Notes: a model not told the origin generated them from the sequence alone. A DNA stretch of 64,000 nucleotides from a virus (IMGVR_UViG_3300013115_000612:44151-108150), one strand, 5' to 3'; counted from the stretch's first letter, positions 16,760-26,800 are shown. Translations and numbers: made by a program.

Positions 16760-17140
16760 ATGAAAAACAAAGAAAACACAATGACAACTCTTCTACCAAT
16801 GACCCATGTAGATAAAGGATGGGGCTGGGAACGCTGGATTGTTAATTGTGAAGAATACTGTGGAAAATTATTATTCTTTAACAAAGGAAAACGCTGTTCT
16901 TGGCACTTTCATAAATTAAAGGATGAAGTATTTTATTTACAATCAGGCAAAATGATGATATACTATTCAGATGAAGATGATATTTCTATGGCCAAACAAC
17001 AAATTTTAAAGGCAGGCGAGAACTTTCATGTATATCGCGGCCTGCGACACCAAATGGTAGCTTTGGAGGATTCTGAGCTATTCGAATTTTCAACCCAACA
17101 TTTTGACAGCGATAGCCATAGAGTATTGAAGGGCGACTAA
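16760..17140 (+). CDS. cupin-fold protein, sugar isomerase-like
   Basis: The 126-residue protein has a single cupin barrel: GWGWERWI at 19-26, then CSWHFHKLKDEVFYLQSGKMMIYY in the middle, whose HxHxxxxDE gives the metal site, and a late RHQM. This WGWE-start/HxH type resembles the C-terminal cupin of type II phosphomannose isomerases and related sugar isomerases. It could serve GDP-fucose or mannose supply for the two genes downstream. An in-frame ATG at 16781 is a possible alternative start; I keep 16760 because AGGA lies upstream. Confidence 0.65.
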   Translation: MKNKENTMTTLLPMTHVDKGWGWERWIVNCEEYCGKLLFFNKGKRCSWHFHKLKDEVFYLQSGKMMIYYSDEDDISMAKQQILKAGENFHVYRGLRHQMVALEDSELFEFSTQHFDSDSHRVLKGD

Positions 17141-17176
17141 TGGATATTTATTTAAACTCAGGAGTATATTTTAATA

Positions 17177-18106
17177 ATGACTAAAAAAATCTTAGTAACC
17201 GGCGGCAGTGGAATGGTAGGCGCCGCATTACAATCTATTTTACCAGATGCAATTTATATTTCATCTAAAGACTTTGATTTACGCAACCCTCTTGATGCTG
17301 AAGCCATGTTTGCCATTCATAAGCCGGATTGGGTTATTCATTTAGCTGCGCGAGTCGGAGGAGTCAAGGCTAATTCCGAATATGTGGGAGAGTTTTTCTT
17401 GGACAATGTACTCATAAACACTAATGTTTTAGAATATTCTCGCCGCCACAATGTAGAGAAAGTAGTCTCGTTATTGAGCACTTGTGTATATCCTGACAAA
17501 GCCACTTACCCCTTGACAGAAGATCAGTTTCACAATGGACCACCCCATCTTTCTAATTATGGCTATGCGCATGCCAAGCGCATGATAGAGGTGCAGTCCA
17601 GAGCGTACAGAGAACAATATGGTTGTAATTTTATAACTGCAATTCCCAATAATCTATTTGGAGAAAACGATAATTACGATCTCGAAGACTCACATGTGAT
17701 GCCGGCAATTATGCATAAAATGCTATTGGCCAAACGAAATAAACAAAATATGTTATTATGGGGGGATGGCAGTCCCTTACGCGAATTTACTTATTCGGTT
17801 GACTTGGCTAAGATTTTATTATTGTTGTTAGAAAAGTATGACGAACCCGCGCCAATTAATGTTGGCAACACGGGTGAACACTCGATTAAAGAAGTAGTAG
17901 AGTTGATTGCCAACTTTATGGACTTTGAAGGAGATATCCAGTGGGACACATCTAAACCTGCAGGCCAATATCGCAAACCATCGGATAATTCTAAGTTAAT
18001 AGAATTAGGATGGGCGGCTACAGACTATACCGATTTTGAAGAAGCGTTAGAAAAATCATGTAAGTGGTTTACAGATACATATCCAAATTTAAGAGGTGCG
18101 AAATGA
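17177..18106 (+). CDS. fcl: GDP-L-fucose synthase
   Basis: Fcl converts GDP-4-keto-6-deoxymannose to GDP-L-fucose by epimerisation and NADPH-dependent reduction. The 309 residues show VTGGSGMVG (7-15), LAARVGGVKAN, LSTCVYPD with the catalytic Ser and Cys, YGYAHAKRM (YxxxK) and NLFGENDNY, and the expected length. The AGGAG ribosome site sits unusually far (13 bases) from the ATG at 17177. The stop overlaps gmd (ATGA), giving a two-gene fucose module placed in reverse reaction order. Confidence 0.92.
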   Translation: MTKKILVTGGSGMVGAALQSILPDAIYISSKDFDLRNPLDAEAMFAIHKPDWVIHLAARVGGVKANSEYVGEFFLDNVLINTNVLEYSRRHNVEKVVSLLSTCVYPDKATYPLTEDQFHNGPPHLSNYGYAHAKRMIEVQSRAYREQYGCNFITAIPNNLFGENDNYDLEDSHVMPAIMHKMLLAKRNKQNMLLWGDGSPLREFTYSVDLAKILLLLLEKYDEPAPINVGNTGEHSIKEVVELIANFMDFEGDIQWDTSKPAGQYRKPSDNSKLIELGWAATDYTDFEEALEKSCKWFTDTYPNLRGAK

Positions 18107-19074
18107 AGAAAACAGCCTTTATAACAGGCGTCACGGGTCAAGATGGCTCATACCTTGCCGAGCTATTATTAGACAAGGGTTACCGAGTAGTTGGACTTAA
18201 GAGAAGAACCTCTTTGATTTGTACTGAACGAATTAATCAGGTTTTTGATAATCCTAATTTTCATTTGGAATATTATAGTCTTCACGATCCTGGGGTACTT
18301 TATCGCTTGGTTGACAAATATGAGCCCGACGAAATTTATAACCTTGCCGCCCAATCACACGTTCATGTATCTTTTGATGTGCCCGAAGAAACAGTGGACA
18401 CCATTGCAATGGGCACCTTGCGAATTTTGGAGACAATTCGAAATGCATGCCCCCACGTTCGCTTGTATCAGGCTTCTTCATCTGAAATGTTTGGAGATAA
18501 CCCCGAACACCCGCAGAGTGAATCGACGCGACTGATGCCGGCTTCTCCTTATGCGTGTGCTAAAGTTTTTGCACACCACCTTATAAGAAACTATCGAGAA
18601 TCATATGGGATTCATGCTTCTAGCGGGATTTTGTTTAATCATGAATCACCTCGACGTGGCGAAACATTCGTAACACGGAAGATTACTTTGGCTGCAGCCC
18701 GTATTCGAGCTTGTCGCCAACAGAAACTGTATCTCGGGAATCTAGATGCTAAGCGCGACTGGGGCTTTGCAGGTGATTATGTAGAGGCTATGTGGCTGAT
18801 GCTCCAGCAAGACAAGCCCGATGATTATGTTATTGCCACTGGCGAAACTCATACTGTTAGGGAGTTTTTAGAGGTTGTATTTGAGCAAGCCGGCTTAGAC
18901 GTAAACCAATACGTCGAAATCGATCCTCGCCTATTACGCCCTCACGAAGTGCCACTATTGTTGGGAGATTCTTCCAAGGCTCGTAGAGTACTGAAGTGGG
19001 AACCAAAGGTAGATTTTGTAGGATTGGCCAAAATGATGTTTGAGCATGATTTTGAAAAAGTAGCTTATTTATGA
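18103..19074 (+). CDS. gmd: GDP-mannose 4,6-dehydratase
   Basis: I start at ATG 18103, overlapping the fcl stop; an in-frame start at 18064 would lie inside fcl. The 323 residues follow the family closely: FITGVTGQDGSYLAELLL (5-22), AAQSHVHVSF, SSSEMFG, SPYACAKVF (YxxxK) and LFNHESPRRGETFVTRKI. The enzyme removes water from GDP-mannose to form GDP-4-keto-6-deoxymannose for Fcl. The complete motif set and length indicate a functional enzyme. GDP-mannose must come from the host, because no manC or manB is seen here. Confidence 0.93.
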   Translation: MKKTAFITGVTGQDGSYLAELLLDKGYRVVGLKRRTSLICTERINQVFDNPNFHLEYYSLHDPGVLYRLVDKYEPDEIYNLAAQSHVHVSFDVPEETVDTIAMGTLRILETIRNACPHVRLYQASSSEMFGDNPEHPQSESTRLMPASPYACAKVFAHHLIRNYRESYGIHASSGILFNHESPRRGETFVTRKITLAAARIRACRQQKLYLGNLDAKRDWGFAGDYVEAMWLMLQQDKPDDYVIATGETHTVREFLEVVFEQAGLDVNQYVEIDPRLLRPHEVPLLLGDSSKARRVLKWEPKVDFVGLAKMMFEHDFEKVAYL

Positions 19075-19922
19075 TCCTCGTAACTGGACATAAAGGGTAT
19101 ATTGGTAATAAATTATTTGACAAACTTAACACATTAGGTTATGATGTATGTGGAATTGATTTACACGCTGGAAACCCAGCAGAAAACGGAGACATCAGAA
19201 GAGACCTATTCTCTTACGGCACATCTTGGTATAATCCCCCTCCCGATGTAATATTCCACTTGGCTGCACAACCCAGCGTACAATGGTGCGTTGACAACCC
19301 TTCTGAAGCCCTCTCTCACAACGTGTTAGGCACTTCTAGGGTGTTGGAATTTGCCAAGCAGGTCAACTGTCGGCGAGTAATTTTTGCTAGCTCAGCGGCC
19401 ATTTATGGGAACAATGGTTCACCCGATAGTCCTTATGGAATGCACAAACTTATGTCCGAATATGAATGTAAACTTTATTCAGAATTATACGATATAGACA
19501 CTGTCGCCCTGCGCTATTATAATGTTTATTCTGCAGATCAACCATATGGCGGATCTTATTCTACTGTAATATCTGCTTGGATGGAGATGATTCGCAATAA
19601 TCGTCCATTGAGAATTGACGGTGACGGTTCGCAAACAAGAGACTTTGTTCACGTTGACGATATTGTTGATGCTAATATATTTTGTATGAATTATGAAAAG
19701 AAGTTTTGTGGTCGCCACTATGATGTGGGGACAGGTCACGAAACGTCTCTAAACGATTTAAAAGAAAAGATAGACACACTATTAAGTGTGCGCTGGGAAC
19801 ACAAACCAGCCAGAATTGGAGATATAGCCAATTCAATTGCCGATACTGGACCTTTAGAAGAATTAGGATGGACATCCAAAATTAATATAACTGAAGGGTT
19901 ACAGGATTGTTTTAAGCCATAA
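19071..19922 (+). CDS. NAD-dependent sugar epimerase (GalE-like SDR)
   Basis: The last glycan gene, 283 residues, starts inside the gmd stop. The dinucleotide loop is VTGHKGYIG at 4-12, then FHLAAQPSVQW, ASSAAIYGNNG, SPYGMHKLMSE (YxxxK), and GGSYSTVISAWMEMI with RDFVHVDDIVDA. That last motif is shared by GalE-like and UDP-glucuronate decarboxylase-like enzymes. It is a little short for GalE (about 330), so exact substrate is open. It may feed one of the transferases upstream. Confidence 0.8.
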   Translation: MILVTGHKGYIGNKLFDKLNTLGYDVCGIDLHAGNPAENGDIRRDLFSYGTSWYNPPPDVIFHLAAQPSVQWCVDNPSEALSHNVLGTSRVLEFAKQVNCRRVIFASSAAIYGNNGSPDSPYGMHKLMSEYECKLYSELYDIDTVALRYYNVYSADQPYGGSYSTVISAWMEMIRNNRPLRIDGDGSQTRDFVHVDDIVDANIFCMNYEKKFCGRHYDVGTGHETSLNDLKEKIDTLLSVRWEHKPARIGDIANSIADTGPLEELGWTSKINITEGLQDCFKP

Positions 19923-19934
19923 AGGAGAAATAAA

Positions 19935-20144
19935 ATGGAAGAAATGCAATTATCAAATCAGGCCCTCGGAGCCATTATGCTGGCTCTTCAAGAGTCTTTA
20001 ATGAATCAAACGGATATTGTTCCGATTCTTAAGGGATTTAAGCTAAAAGAAGGCACTGATGGACTCACAGTAATGAATCCTCCCACTGTTCGCTTAGACG
20101 ATACAAATGTTACAGAAGAAGAGCTAGAAACTCTAGTTAAGTAA
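19935..20144 (+). CDS. small acidic hypothetical protein preceding the late-sigma block
   Basis: A 69-residue protein of unknown function with AAGGAG upstream of its ATG. It has a short helical N-terminal half (LSNQALGAIMLALQESLM), a hydrophobic DIVPILKGFKL, and an acidic C-terminal tail (TEEELETLVK). The overlap with the zinc-ribbon gene and the sigma factor two genes further point to late gene control or a related step. I could not place it in a family. It is one candidate for a missing gp33-type co-activator, on size and place only. Confidence 0.6.
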   Translation: MEEMQLSNQALGAIMLALQESLMNQTDIVPILKGFKLKEGTDGLTVMNPPTVRLDDTNVTEEELETLVK

Positions 20145-20410
20145 TGCCCCGATATCGATATAAATGTCATGCCTGTAACGTGGAGCAGATAATATTTCAC
20201 AGAATTGCTGAAATGATCACCACTTGTCCTCTTTGTAAAATAGAGGATAAAATTCAAAAGCTACTCACTACTCCTAACATTAAAACATCTACTGCGGATG
20301 TGCCTAATGTAGAAGTGGGTGCTGTTACTAAAGAACATATCGAAGCCAACCGCGAGATTTTAAAACAACAAATACAAGAAGCAAAAGAGGAAAAATATGA
20401 GCCGTCTTGA
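20144..20410 (+). CDS. zinc-ribbon protein, FmdB-like
   Basis: 88 residues. The N-terminal YRYKCHACNVEQIIFHRI and TTCPLCKIEDKI give two CxxC pairs that should bind one zinc ion, as in FmdB-type putative regulators. The C-terminal half is a Lys/Glu-rich helix (VTKEHIEANREILKQQ and onwards). Start and stop overlap both neighbours by a few bases. A DNA-, RNA- or protein-binding role is likely; the partner is unknown. Confidence 0.75.
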   Translation: MPRYRYKCHACNVEQIIFHRIAEMITTCPLCKIEDKIQKLLTTPNIKTSTADVPNVEVGAVTKEHIEANREILKQQIQEAKEEKYEPS

Positions 20411-20747
20411 AATAATTTTGTCAGCCACGCTGATTTTATCAATTTTTATAAATATAGGTTTGATTGCATATGCCCGGGCAGTTGTGATTCGAATTTTATC
20501 TGTCTCCGAAGAATTAAATGATTTGCAAACAATGATTGGATCTTTTACGACCCATCTGCAAACAGTGTATGAACTTGATTCTTTTTATGGAGACGAGACA
20601 CTAAGAGGGTTATTAGAGCACGCCATTTCTCTCAATGAACAAATGGATACTTTTGATTACATTATCTCGTTAACAGAAGCAGATACCCCATCAACAGAAG
20701 AAGGATTAGATGACGACACCACCCAAGAAGAAGAGAGCCCGACGTAA
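20397..20747 (+). CDS. small membrane-anchored hypothetical protein
   Basis: 116 residues with one N-terminal membrane span (about residues 5-27, IILSATLILSIFINIGLIAYA). A helical middle follows (SEELNDLQTMIGSF), then LDSFYGDETLRGLLEHAISL, and a strongly acidic tail ending in EEESPT. The start has GAGG close upstream. The body would lie on the cytoplasmic side or be lumenal; this is not decided. Overlap with the sigma-factor gene suggests joint expression. No family assignment. Confidence 0.65.
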   Translation: MSRLEIILSATLILSIFINIGLIAYARAVVIRILSVSEELNDLQTMIGSFTTHLQTVYELDSFYGDETLRGLLEHAISLNEQMDTFDYIISLTEADTPSTEEGLDDDTTQEEESPT

Positions 20748-21411
20748 AAATCATTATTTTACCTCGGATCATGAGGAGGCAATAATTCGATATGCAAAAT
20801 CTACTTGCCAACGCGAGCGCACAGAATTATATGTACAATATATTCAGCCGGCCTTTAATGAAATGGTTGACAAGATTGTTTTTACATATAAATTTACTAA
20901 CTTGCCAAATTGTGATTCATTGCGAGATGAGTGCAAAATTTGGTTAATGACCATTTTAGATAAATACGACCCGAGCAAAGGCTCTAAAGCCTTCTCGTAT
21001 TTTTCCGTAATTACTAAAAATTGGTTTATTCACAAAGTTAAACGCCAACAAAAACGCAACAAACGTGAAGTGGATTACGATAATATTTCAAAAGCATATG
21101 AAGAAGAATTTCTTTCAACAAATGACTCTTATATCACCGAGCGTGAAGAAAATGAATTTTGGCAATCCTTCTATAAAGAATTGCAATCGTGGGACGCGTC
21201 CCAGATGAAAGAAAACGATTTAAAAGTTTATCAAGCGATTAATATCCTTTTTGAATCAAAAGAAGAGATTGATATTTTTAACAAGAAAGCTATTTATTTA
21301 TACTTACGAGAGATCACCGGGCTGAACACCAAGCAGATTGTGAATTCTCTTAAAAAGTTTAGAAAAAAATACTATAACTTTAAAGACGACTGGGAAAACG
21401 GAGCCTTATGA
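20710..21411 (+). CDS. gp55: late-transcription sigma factor, T4 gp55-like
   Basis: A 233-residue protein with the sigma-2-like core of phage late sigma factors: LRDECKIWLMTILDKYDPSKGSKAFSYFSVITKNWFIHKVKR, about residues 75-117, matching the region that contacts the host RNA polymerase core. The N-terminus is basic (PPKKKRARRKNHYF). In T4, gp55 directs host polymerase to late promoters with help from the sliding clamp and gp33. A C-terminal clamp-binding peptide is not obvious here (end is FKDDWENGAL). The gene overlaps its neighbours and precedes the structural block that it presumably turns on. Confidence 0.82.
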   Translation: MTTPPKKKRARRKNHYFTSDHEEAIIRYAKSTCQRERTELYVQYIQPAFNEMVDKIVFTYKFTNLPNCDSLRDECKIWLMTILDKYDPSKGSKAFSYFSVITKNWFIHKVKRQQKRNKREVDYDNISKAYEEEFLSTNDSYITEREENEFWQSFYKELQSWDASQMKENDLKVYQAINILFESKEEIDIFNKKAIYLYLREITGLNTKQIVNSLKKFRKKYYNFKDDWENGAL

Positions 21412-21710
21412 AAAATCAAGATTTAGATACTTTGATAAACGAAGCGTTAGGTAACATTCGAGATGATCGAAAATCGGCCAAAGAATTTTTAAATGAGATT
21501 GCTACTCAGATTGCCAAGGATCCCGAACAAAACAAGTATCTAAGTCCAGTTGCCGCAAAACACGTTGAAACAATGCAGCGCTCCAATGAACAGCTTGTGA
21601 AGATTATTGGGTTGAGACAGAAAACTCATACACAGCTAGATATTCTCTCCGACAAAGACAAAGACAGTATTTTTGATATGTTGCAGGGAGATATCGAAGA
21701 TGCCGTTTAA
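21408..21710 (+). CDS. small helical hypothetical protein after the sigma factor
   Basis: 100 residues, highly charged and mostly helical by composition, with EALGNIRDDRKSAKEFLNEIA, HVETMQRSNEQLVKIIGL and a C-terminal LSDKDKDSIFDML. No cysteine and no membrane segment. It starts in the stop of the sigma-factor gene and overlaps the baseplate hub gene. Position suggests a transcription helper or an assembly chaperone. Function not recognised. Confidence 0.6.
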   Translation: MKNQDLDTLINEALGNIRDDRKSAKEFLNEIATQIAKDPEQNKYLSPVAAKHVETMQRSNEQLVKIIGLRQKTHTQLDILSDKDKDSIFDMLQGDIEDAV

Positions 21711-22875
21711 TAGCACAAATGCTTCCTTTGCTCACGAAGCTCTGGCGGCTTCGCAACAAGCTGTACGACAAGCCGTTGCCACGAGTACTGACCCGCAAAC
21801 TTTAACTATGACTGGCGTTGTGATTTCGCAACCTCTTCCTTTGAGCAATGAGGATGTGAGAAATTTTGTAGGGGATCTTCCCGCAGGAGCAGCTGCAGCC
21901 ACTCCAAGTAATAACATTATAGGAAGGTTCTTTTTTAAAGTACGCTTGTTGTCAACGGGAGCTTTCTCCCCTCACGAATATTTGACCAATCCGTGCGAGA
22001 TGACAACAGCCACTGATACTACTTTCGATTGTATCGCGGATTTGATTGCCTTACATACTACGGCTATTTCTGTAGGCGGCTATAATGGAACTAGGCCAAA
22101 AGTTGGCGATCATGTAGAAATAGAATTACACAAACTTACCAAAGGACGAAGTTTTTGGTACAATATTCAAACAGCAACCTTTAAATCTATTCTCGATGGT
22201 TCTGTGCAAAGTAGTCCCGCTGCACGCGAGCTTTCTACTGAATGCGCAAATTTAGCTACAATGTTCGAACACCAAGATATGTCCTTACTAGGTAGCGGCA
22301 CCGGCACGGGAACAACCATGGATCCGAATACTGGTGTAACTACTACACACACACCCGATACAGGTGTTTATCTTCCAACCAATACAGCAATTACAAATGG
22401 CGGACTCCCCGATCACAACTTGATCGGAATTGCTACTGCTGGACACAGAACACAGCCGCGTCTATTGAAAGAAATTGTAGAAGACTGGAATGAGTTAGCT
22501 AGAGCTTTTAATGCCCACTTCGAATCTGAAGGATGGAAGTTGGGAGCCTGGGGAGATCGTACTTTTGATAGACAGGTAGAGCTTAAGCAGAAAGAGTTGA
22601 ACGGTACCGGCAACCCCGCCGCCCGCCCGGGCTCATCTGATCATGGCTGGGGAGTTGCGGTAGATATGCATTATTATGACGCGAACGGAAATAGACACTC
22701 CAAAGACCAGGGCATGAACTGGGATGGAAGAGCATTCTTGTGGTTGAAGGAAAATGCTGGCACCTATATGTGGATGCACCCTTCTTGGGCATGGCAAAAT
22801 GGCAGCAAGCCAGAACAATGGCACTGGGAATCTACTAAGAAAGATCGATTAATTCGCAGAAATACTGTCTCTTGA
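21700..22875 (+). CDS. baseplate hub-like protein with C-terminal VanY/LAS metallopeptidase
   Basis: I start at ATG 21700, overlapping the previous gene by 11 bases. The 391-residue protein has three parts. Residues about 37-170 are beta-rich with GRFFFKVRLLS and KVGDHVEIELHKL, which looks like an OB-type hub domain. Residues 196-250 are a Gly/Thr-rich linker. Residues 286-380 are a D-Ala-D-Ala carboxypeptidase/endopeptidase domain: RTFDRQVELKQ, GSSDHGWGVAVDMH with His315 and Asp322, and PEQWHWE with Glu372 and His375. It would cut cell-wall peptides during infection, replacing the T4 gp5 lysozyme. Confidence 0.82.
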   Translation: MPFNSTNASFAHEALAASQQAVRQAVATSTDPQTLTMTGVVISQPLPLSNEDVRNFVGDLPAGAAAATPSNNIIGRFFFKVRLLSTGAFSPHEYLTNPCEMTTATDTTFDCIADLIALHTTAISVGGYNGTRPKVGDHVEIELHKLTKGRSFWYNIQTATFKSILDGSVQSSPAARELSTECANLATMFEHQDMSLLGSGTGTGTTMDPNTGVTTTHTPDTGVYLPTNTAITNGGLPDHNLIGIATAGHRTQPRLLKEIVEDWNELARAFNAHFESEGWKLGAWGDRTFDRQVELKQKELNGTGNPAARPGSSDHGWGVAVDMHYYDANGNRHSKDQGMNWDGRAFLWLKENAGTYMWMHPSWAWQNGSKPEQWHWESTKKDRLIRRNTVS

Positions 22876-22892
22876 AACACAAAAAGTAAATT

Positions 22893-23879
22893 ATGAGCAA
22901 CACAACACCATTATGGTCTATTTCCGGGTTTACCGCCTCGGTTCAGAATTATGTTCAATCTTTGGCCTCCAGGCTTGAAGAAGGTCAAACGCTACAGTCG
23001 GTACCTGCAAATAGCGGTGTCCTACACACCGAAGTCCAAGAACCAACGGTTAATTTTAATCCTGCACCAAGTCAATTTGAAATTAATCACAAAAATGCTT
23101 ACATTGTTTTAGGCTCAGATCGTCCTGCAGGATTAGCTAGCGGCTATGGTGCCCTGGGCGCTCAAGGTGCCAATACTATTGATTTAGTAGTAGGAAGAAT
23201 GGCCGCGGCCGAAAATGTTGCAGACGGCACCATTGTGGATTCTAATTTTGGTGCAGATGCCGCACGTATTTATATTAGTCAAAAGACCGACGTGGACACA
23301 AATTTTGGATTAGCTGATGGGAACATTGGTTCTATCAAAGGGCATTCAGCTATTGGAATTAAAGCTGATGGTGTGCGTATTATAGCGAAGGAAGGGGTAA
23401 AAATTGTAACCGGGAAATCGGATGCCTTTCGAGGATTTGGTTCGGGTGGAGAGCCCAATTCTTTAGGGGGTACCGTTGAAACTGCACCGCCGATTGAATT
23501 AATTGCCGGCAACAATACAGGAGTAAATGAAGTACCGGGCGTTCCATTTGTGGGAATGGGAGAGACTATCAATTTCTTGCAGGGGATTGCGAGAGGAGAA
23601 AACACACGAGACGCTCTTCGAGAATTATCCGATCTATTAGAAGAAGTGATTGGCGCACTGATGAATTTAACTTTGATCCAGGCGCAATTCAATTCAATTT
23701 TAGGTGTTACTCCTATTTATTGGCATGCTGCAGCGGCTCCTCAAACAGCAATACAGTTTATGTCGAAAGTTCAAATGGCATTATGGCAAACACGGATCAA
23801 CAAGACCATTTGGGAAATCAACCATTTACAGCCGTATGGATACAAGTATATTTGCAGTAAGAATGTGTTTGCCACATAA
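22893..23879 (+). CDS. spike-like structural protein
   Basis: 328 residues. The middle (about 105-180) has short beta-strand repeats such as RIYISQKTDVDTNF, GHSAIGIKADGVRIIAKEGVKIVTG, a pattern that suggests a beta-helix/prism like the C-terminal needle of tail spikes. A Gly/Pro-rich part follows, then a helical segment (ALRELSDLLEEVIGALMNLT). The C-terminus (WEINHLQPYGYKYICSKNVFAT) is not repeated elsewhere. Location between the peptidase hub and a giant protein supports a tail-tip role. No enzymatic motif. Confidence 0.55.
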   Translation: MSNTTPLWSISGFTASVQNYVQSLASRLEEGQTLQSVPANSGVLHTEVQEPTVNFNPAPSQFEINHKNAYIVLGSDRPAGLASGYGALGAQGANTIDLVVGRMAAAENVADGTIVDSNFGADAARIYISQKTDVDTNFGLADGNIGSIKGHSAIGIKADGVRIIAKEGVKIVTGKSDAFRGFGSGGEPNSLGGTVETAPPIELIAGNNTGVNEVPGVPFVGMGETINFLQGIARGENTRDALRELSDLLEEVIGALMNLTLIQAQFNSILGVTPIYWHAAAAPQTAIQFMSKVQMALWQTRINKTIWEINHLQPYGYKYICSKNVFAT

Positions 23880-23893
23880 GTATTAGAGATAGA

Positions 23894-26800
23894 ATGGCAC
23901 AATCAGAATTTTTAAAACTACAAGATAAAAATGGCGATCAGCTTATAGATGAGTGTGGTGATCAGCCAATAGTGCCGGAAGAGCCCCCATGTCCGGATTG
24001 TAAAAAAGATCCATACGCGACAACACCAAATTGGAAAACCCGTAGTGACGATGAACCGTGGCTTAATAAAAAACTTTGTGCTTATCAGGTCACCATTACT
24101 ACAAGCTATACCACCGCAGCTGCTAGTTCGTCGGATTCCGATTCTGCTGCGAATGTATATATTAATAAAAGATTTAAAGAGTATGCTGATACGGCAATAG
24201 AATCGTTAATTGTTAACTTTAATAAAAAATTAGATGCAGATTCTAAGAAGACAGTAAAAGAGTCGCTGGAATACACACGATTTGATCTAAACGTTCGCGC
24301 CAAATCGCGCTTAATATTGCTTTATTCTGTGCCTTCTTACGTTATCGATGCGTTAGAAGAAGAGGATAATAGCGAAGATCCAGAAGATCCGGAAGAAGAA
24401 TTCACCGGTGCAACCGTAACTTATGAACCGGCCGATTCCATGAGCCTTAAAATGTTGCGCATCCGCAAAGCTCTTCATCTTTATAGGCGATACTATGCCG
24501 TTCATCGTTATCAAAAAGGTGGTACCATCGTTCTAGATGGAACCAAGATATACAATATAGAAGATTATGGGGATAATGGTGCGTGGGGAGATTCTCTTAC
24601 GTCGAAGATTTTGCCCGGTATTGATGCTTTTCTTAATTCTAAAGGTCTCGATATCCCTAAAAGTAGTTCTGGCACACGTGGCGGCGGCTTTTTTAAAAAG
24701 AAAATTTCTAAATTAAATATAAAATTTAATGCCGATTATAAAATAATAAGAATAGAGGCCTTTGTAGGTGATTGCAAAGAACCACAGATTTTTAAAGGTA
24801 AAAAATTAAAATCTTTAAATAAAAAAGGCTCTGTTTTCCTGGATAAAACCGCCATGGCCTACTTTGCTCAGATGGATGAGATGCACCGCGCCTTAGTGGC
24901 CCGCGAACCGATGCCGTGGATAGAATTTATACTTAAATTTACGAAGCCGTTGCCGGAAGAAATGTTTAATTATAGGGCCGATGAGAATGAAGACGATCCC
25001 CGGGCCTTGACCTGTGTGGCAGATCGTCTTAAAGAAGACGCCAAACAAATAGGAATGGACATCTTGGATGAATCTTTTAGTATTGGAGATGCCATTGCCT
25101 ACCAGTTTAATAAGAATGTTTGCAAAGAAGATCTTGACGAAGTAGCTGAAGAAGAGGAAGAACTAGGTCTGAGACCTGGATTCCGAGCCCGGAGAAAGCG
25201 GTTCACTAATGCAGTCAATACGGTTCAAGATCCTAATAATCCTGAGAATTCTCAAACCATGGCCGCCTTTGCTAAAGAACAGGCTTATAAAGAACTCCAG
25301 AAAGATCAGCTAAGTTTCGAGCTACTCTGCGCGCAGATGGCCGGCCTAGCCGAAAGTGGCACTATTTCTGTGCAAGATATGTTCGCTACGACTTTCGATA
25401 GAATGAAATTATGTGGATTCCAAGTACTCTTGCTAGACACTATGAAATGTTTAATGAGTGGGATGACATTAGATAAAGCGTTGAGCGCCCTCGTTCAGTC
25501 AGCCTTGTCAGCAATGTCGCTAGAAAATTTTGGTATTTTATTTATAGGGCTGCCTCCGGATAAGCAAGCTCGTTTAGAGGAACTGGTCAAAAGGAACCTA
25601 GCAAGTGGTAAAGCTTTTGAGGAGGCAGCAATACCCCGCCATGGACTTGGAGATACGAGCCTCACCCCGGAAGAAGAGGAAGAAAAAGCTCGCAAAGAAC
25701 GCGTAGCCGAAGCGATGGCCGACGAAAGAGCGGGCGCTAGTGGAGGTGGTGGTGGCACGCTCGGAACTGCTGCAGACATCAAAGCCCGCGAAAACAGCGC
25801 AATTAAGAATTTAGTGTTGAGACCATGGGAGAGCGCCCAAGCTGTTGCCCATGATCGGAAACAACGCCGGAACTCACCAGAAGATGATCAAGCCGAAAAA
25901 AGAACCTTAGCACAGCAGTTCGATTTGCAAAACGCAAAACAAGAATTGGATACTACGCGTGTAATGGAGGCATATATAGCCGCCCTTATAGAAGAGTACT
26001 CTGACGATTTGCTTTTTGTTATCGATATGTTGAACGAATTTCCCGGCGCTCCGCTCATTGCTGGTATTATTGGTTCTTTCGATTGCCCCACTTCCCCTGT
26101 TTTTGAACCAACCGCAATGGATTTTATTAAAAGTGTTGACTTGCCCTTCTGTAGAAGTCCTAAAGATATCCAAGTACCAGTTCTCAAAAATCCTTTTGGA
26201 TGGTACCCGGCCAAAGCCGACTTTGCTGATGCTTTGTTTGAAGCGGTAAAAGTAGCACTCCAGAAAGCTCTTATCAAGATCATGATGGAAATTATGGTAA
26301 AGACATGTCAAATATTTGGAAGGGCCGCTTGCAAGGGCTTAGAAGTGGTGGGAGATTTGGCCATGGAAAAGGCTGCCGGTGGAAATACTGCATTTTCTGA
26401 TCTTGTAAAAGATACAATTTGTGGCCCCGATGCCGATGACGAACAAGTAGCCGACACAATTCAAGATATAATGACATCTTTGGGCCCGGGCGCCGCTGCC
26501 CTTGCCAATACGGAAGAAGCCACTAATTTTACAGAAGACGTGGCCTCCTCGACTACTCAGAGTGAAATGACAAATGCACTTTTGGGCGATTGTAGTGAAA
26601 GCTTTCTAGCTATTGTCGATACGATTATTGAATTTGATTATCCTCAATATCGAGAAGGTCTCCCTAACCGCGAAGCTATCTGTCGATTTTTTACGAATGT
26701 GGGCAATTTAGCACCTCCCAAAGTTAAACAGGATATGAAAGATTTCGCTGATCAGCTTCCTGAAAACGAATTGGTGCCGGCTAATCCGAGCTTATGTATA

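Noticed and set aside
23926-23960. EF-hand or dockerin-like loop DKNGDQLIDE in the giant protein
   Set aside because: The final Glu is missing and there is no second copy, so it is likely chance in an acidic stretch.
25888-26311. Minus-strand reading frames opposite the 2232-residue gene
   Set aside because: They mirror the coding frame, have no ribosome site and no recognisable protein.
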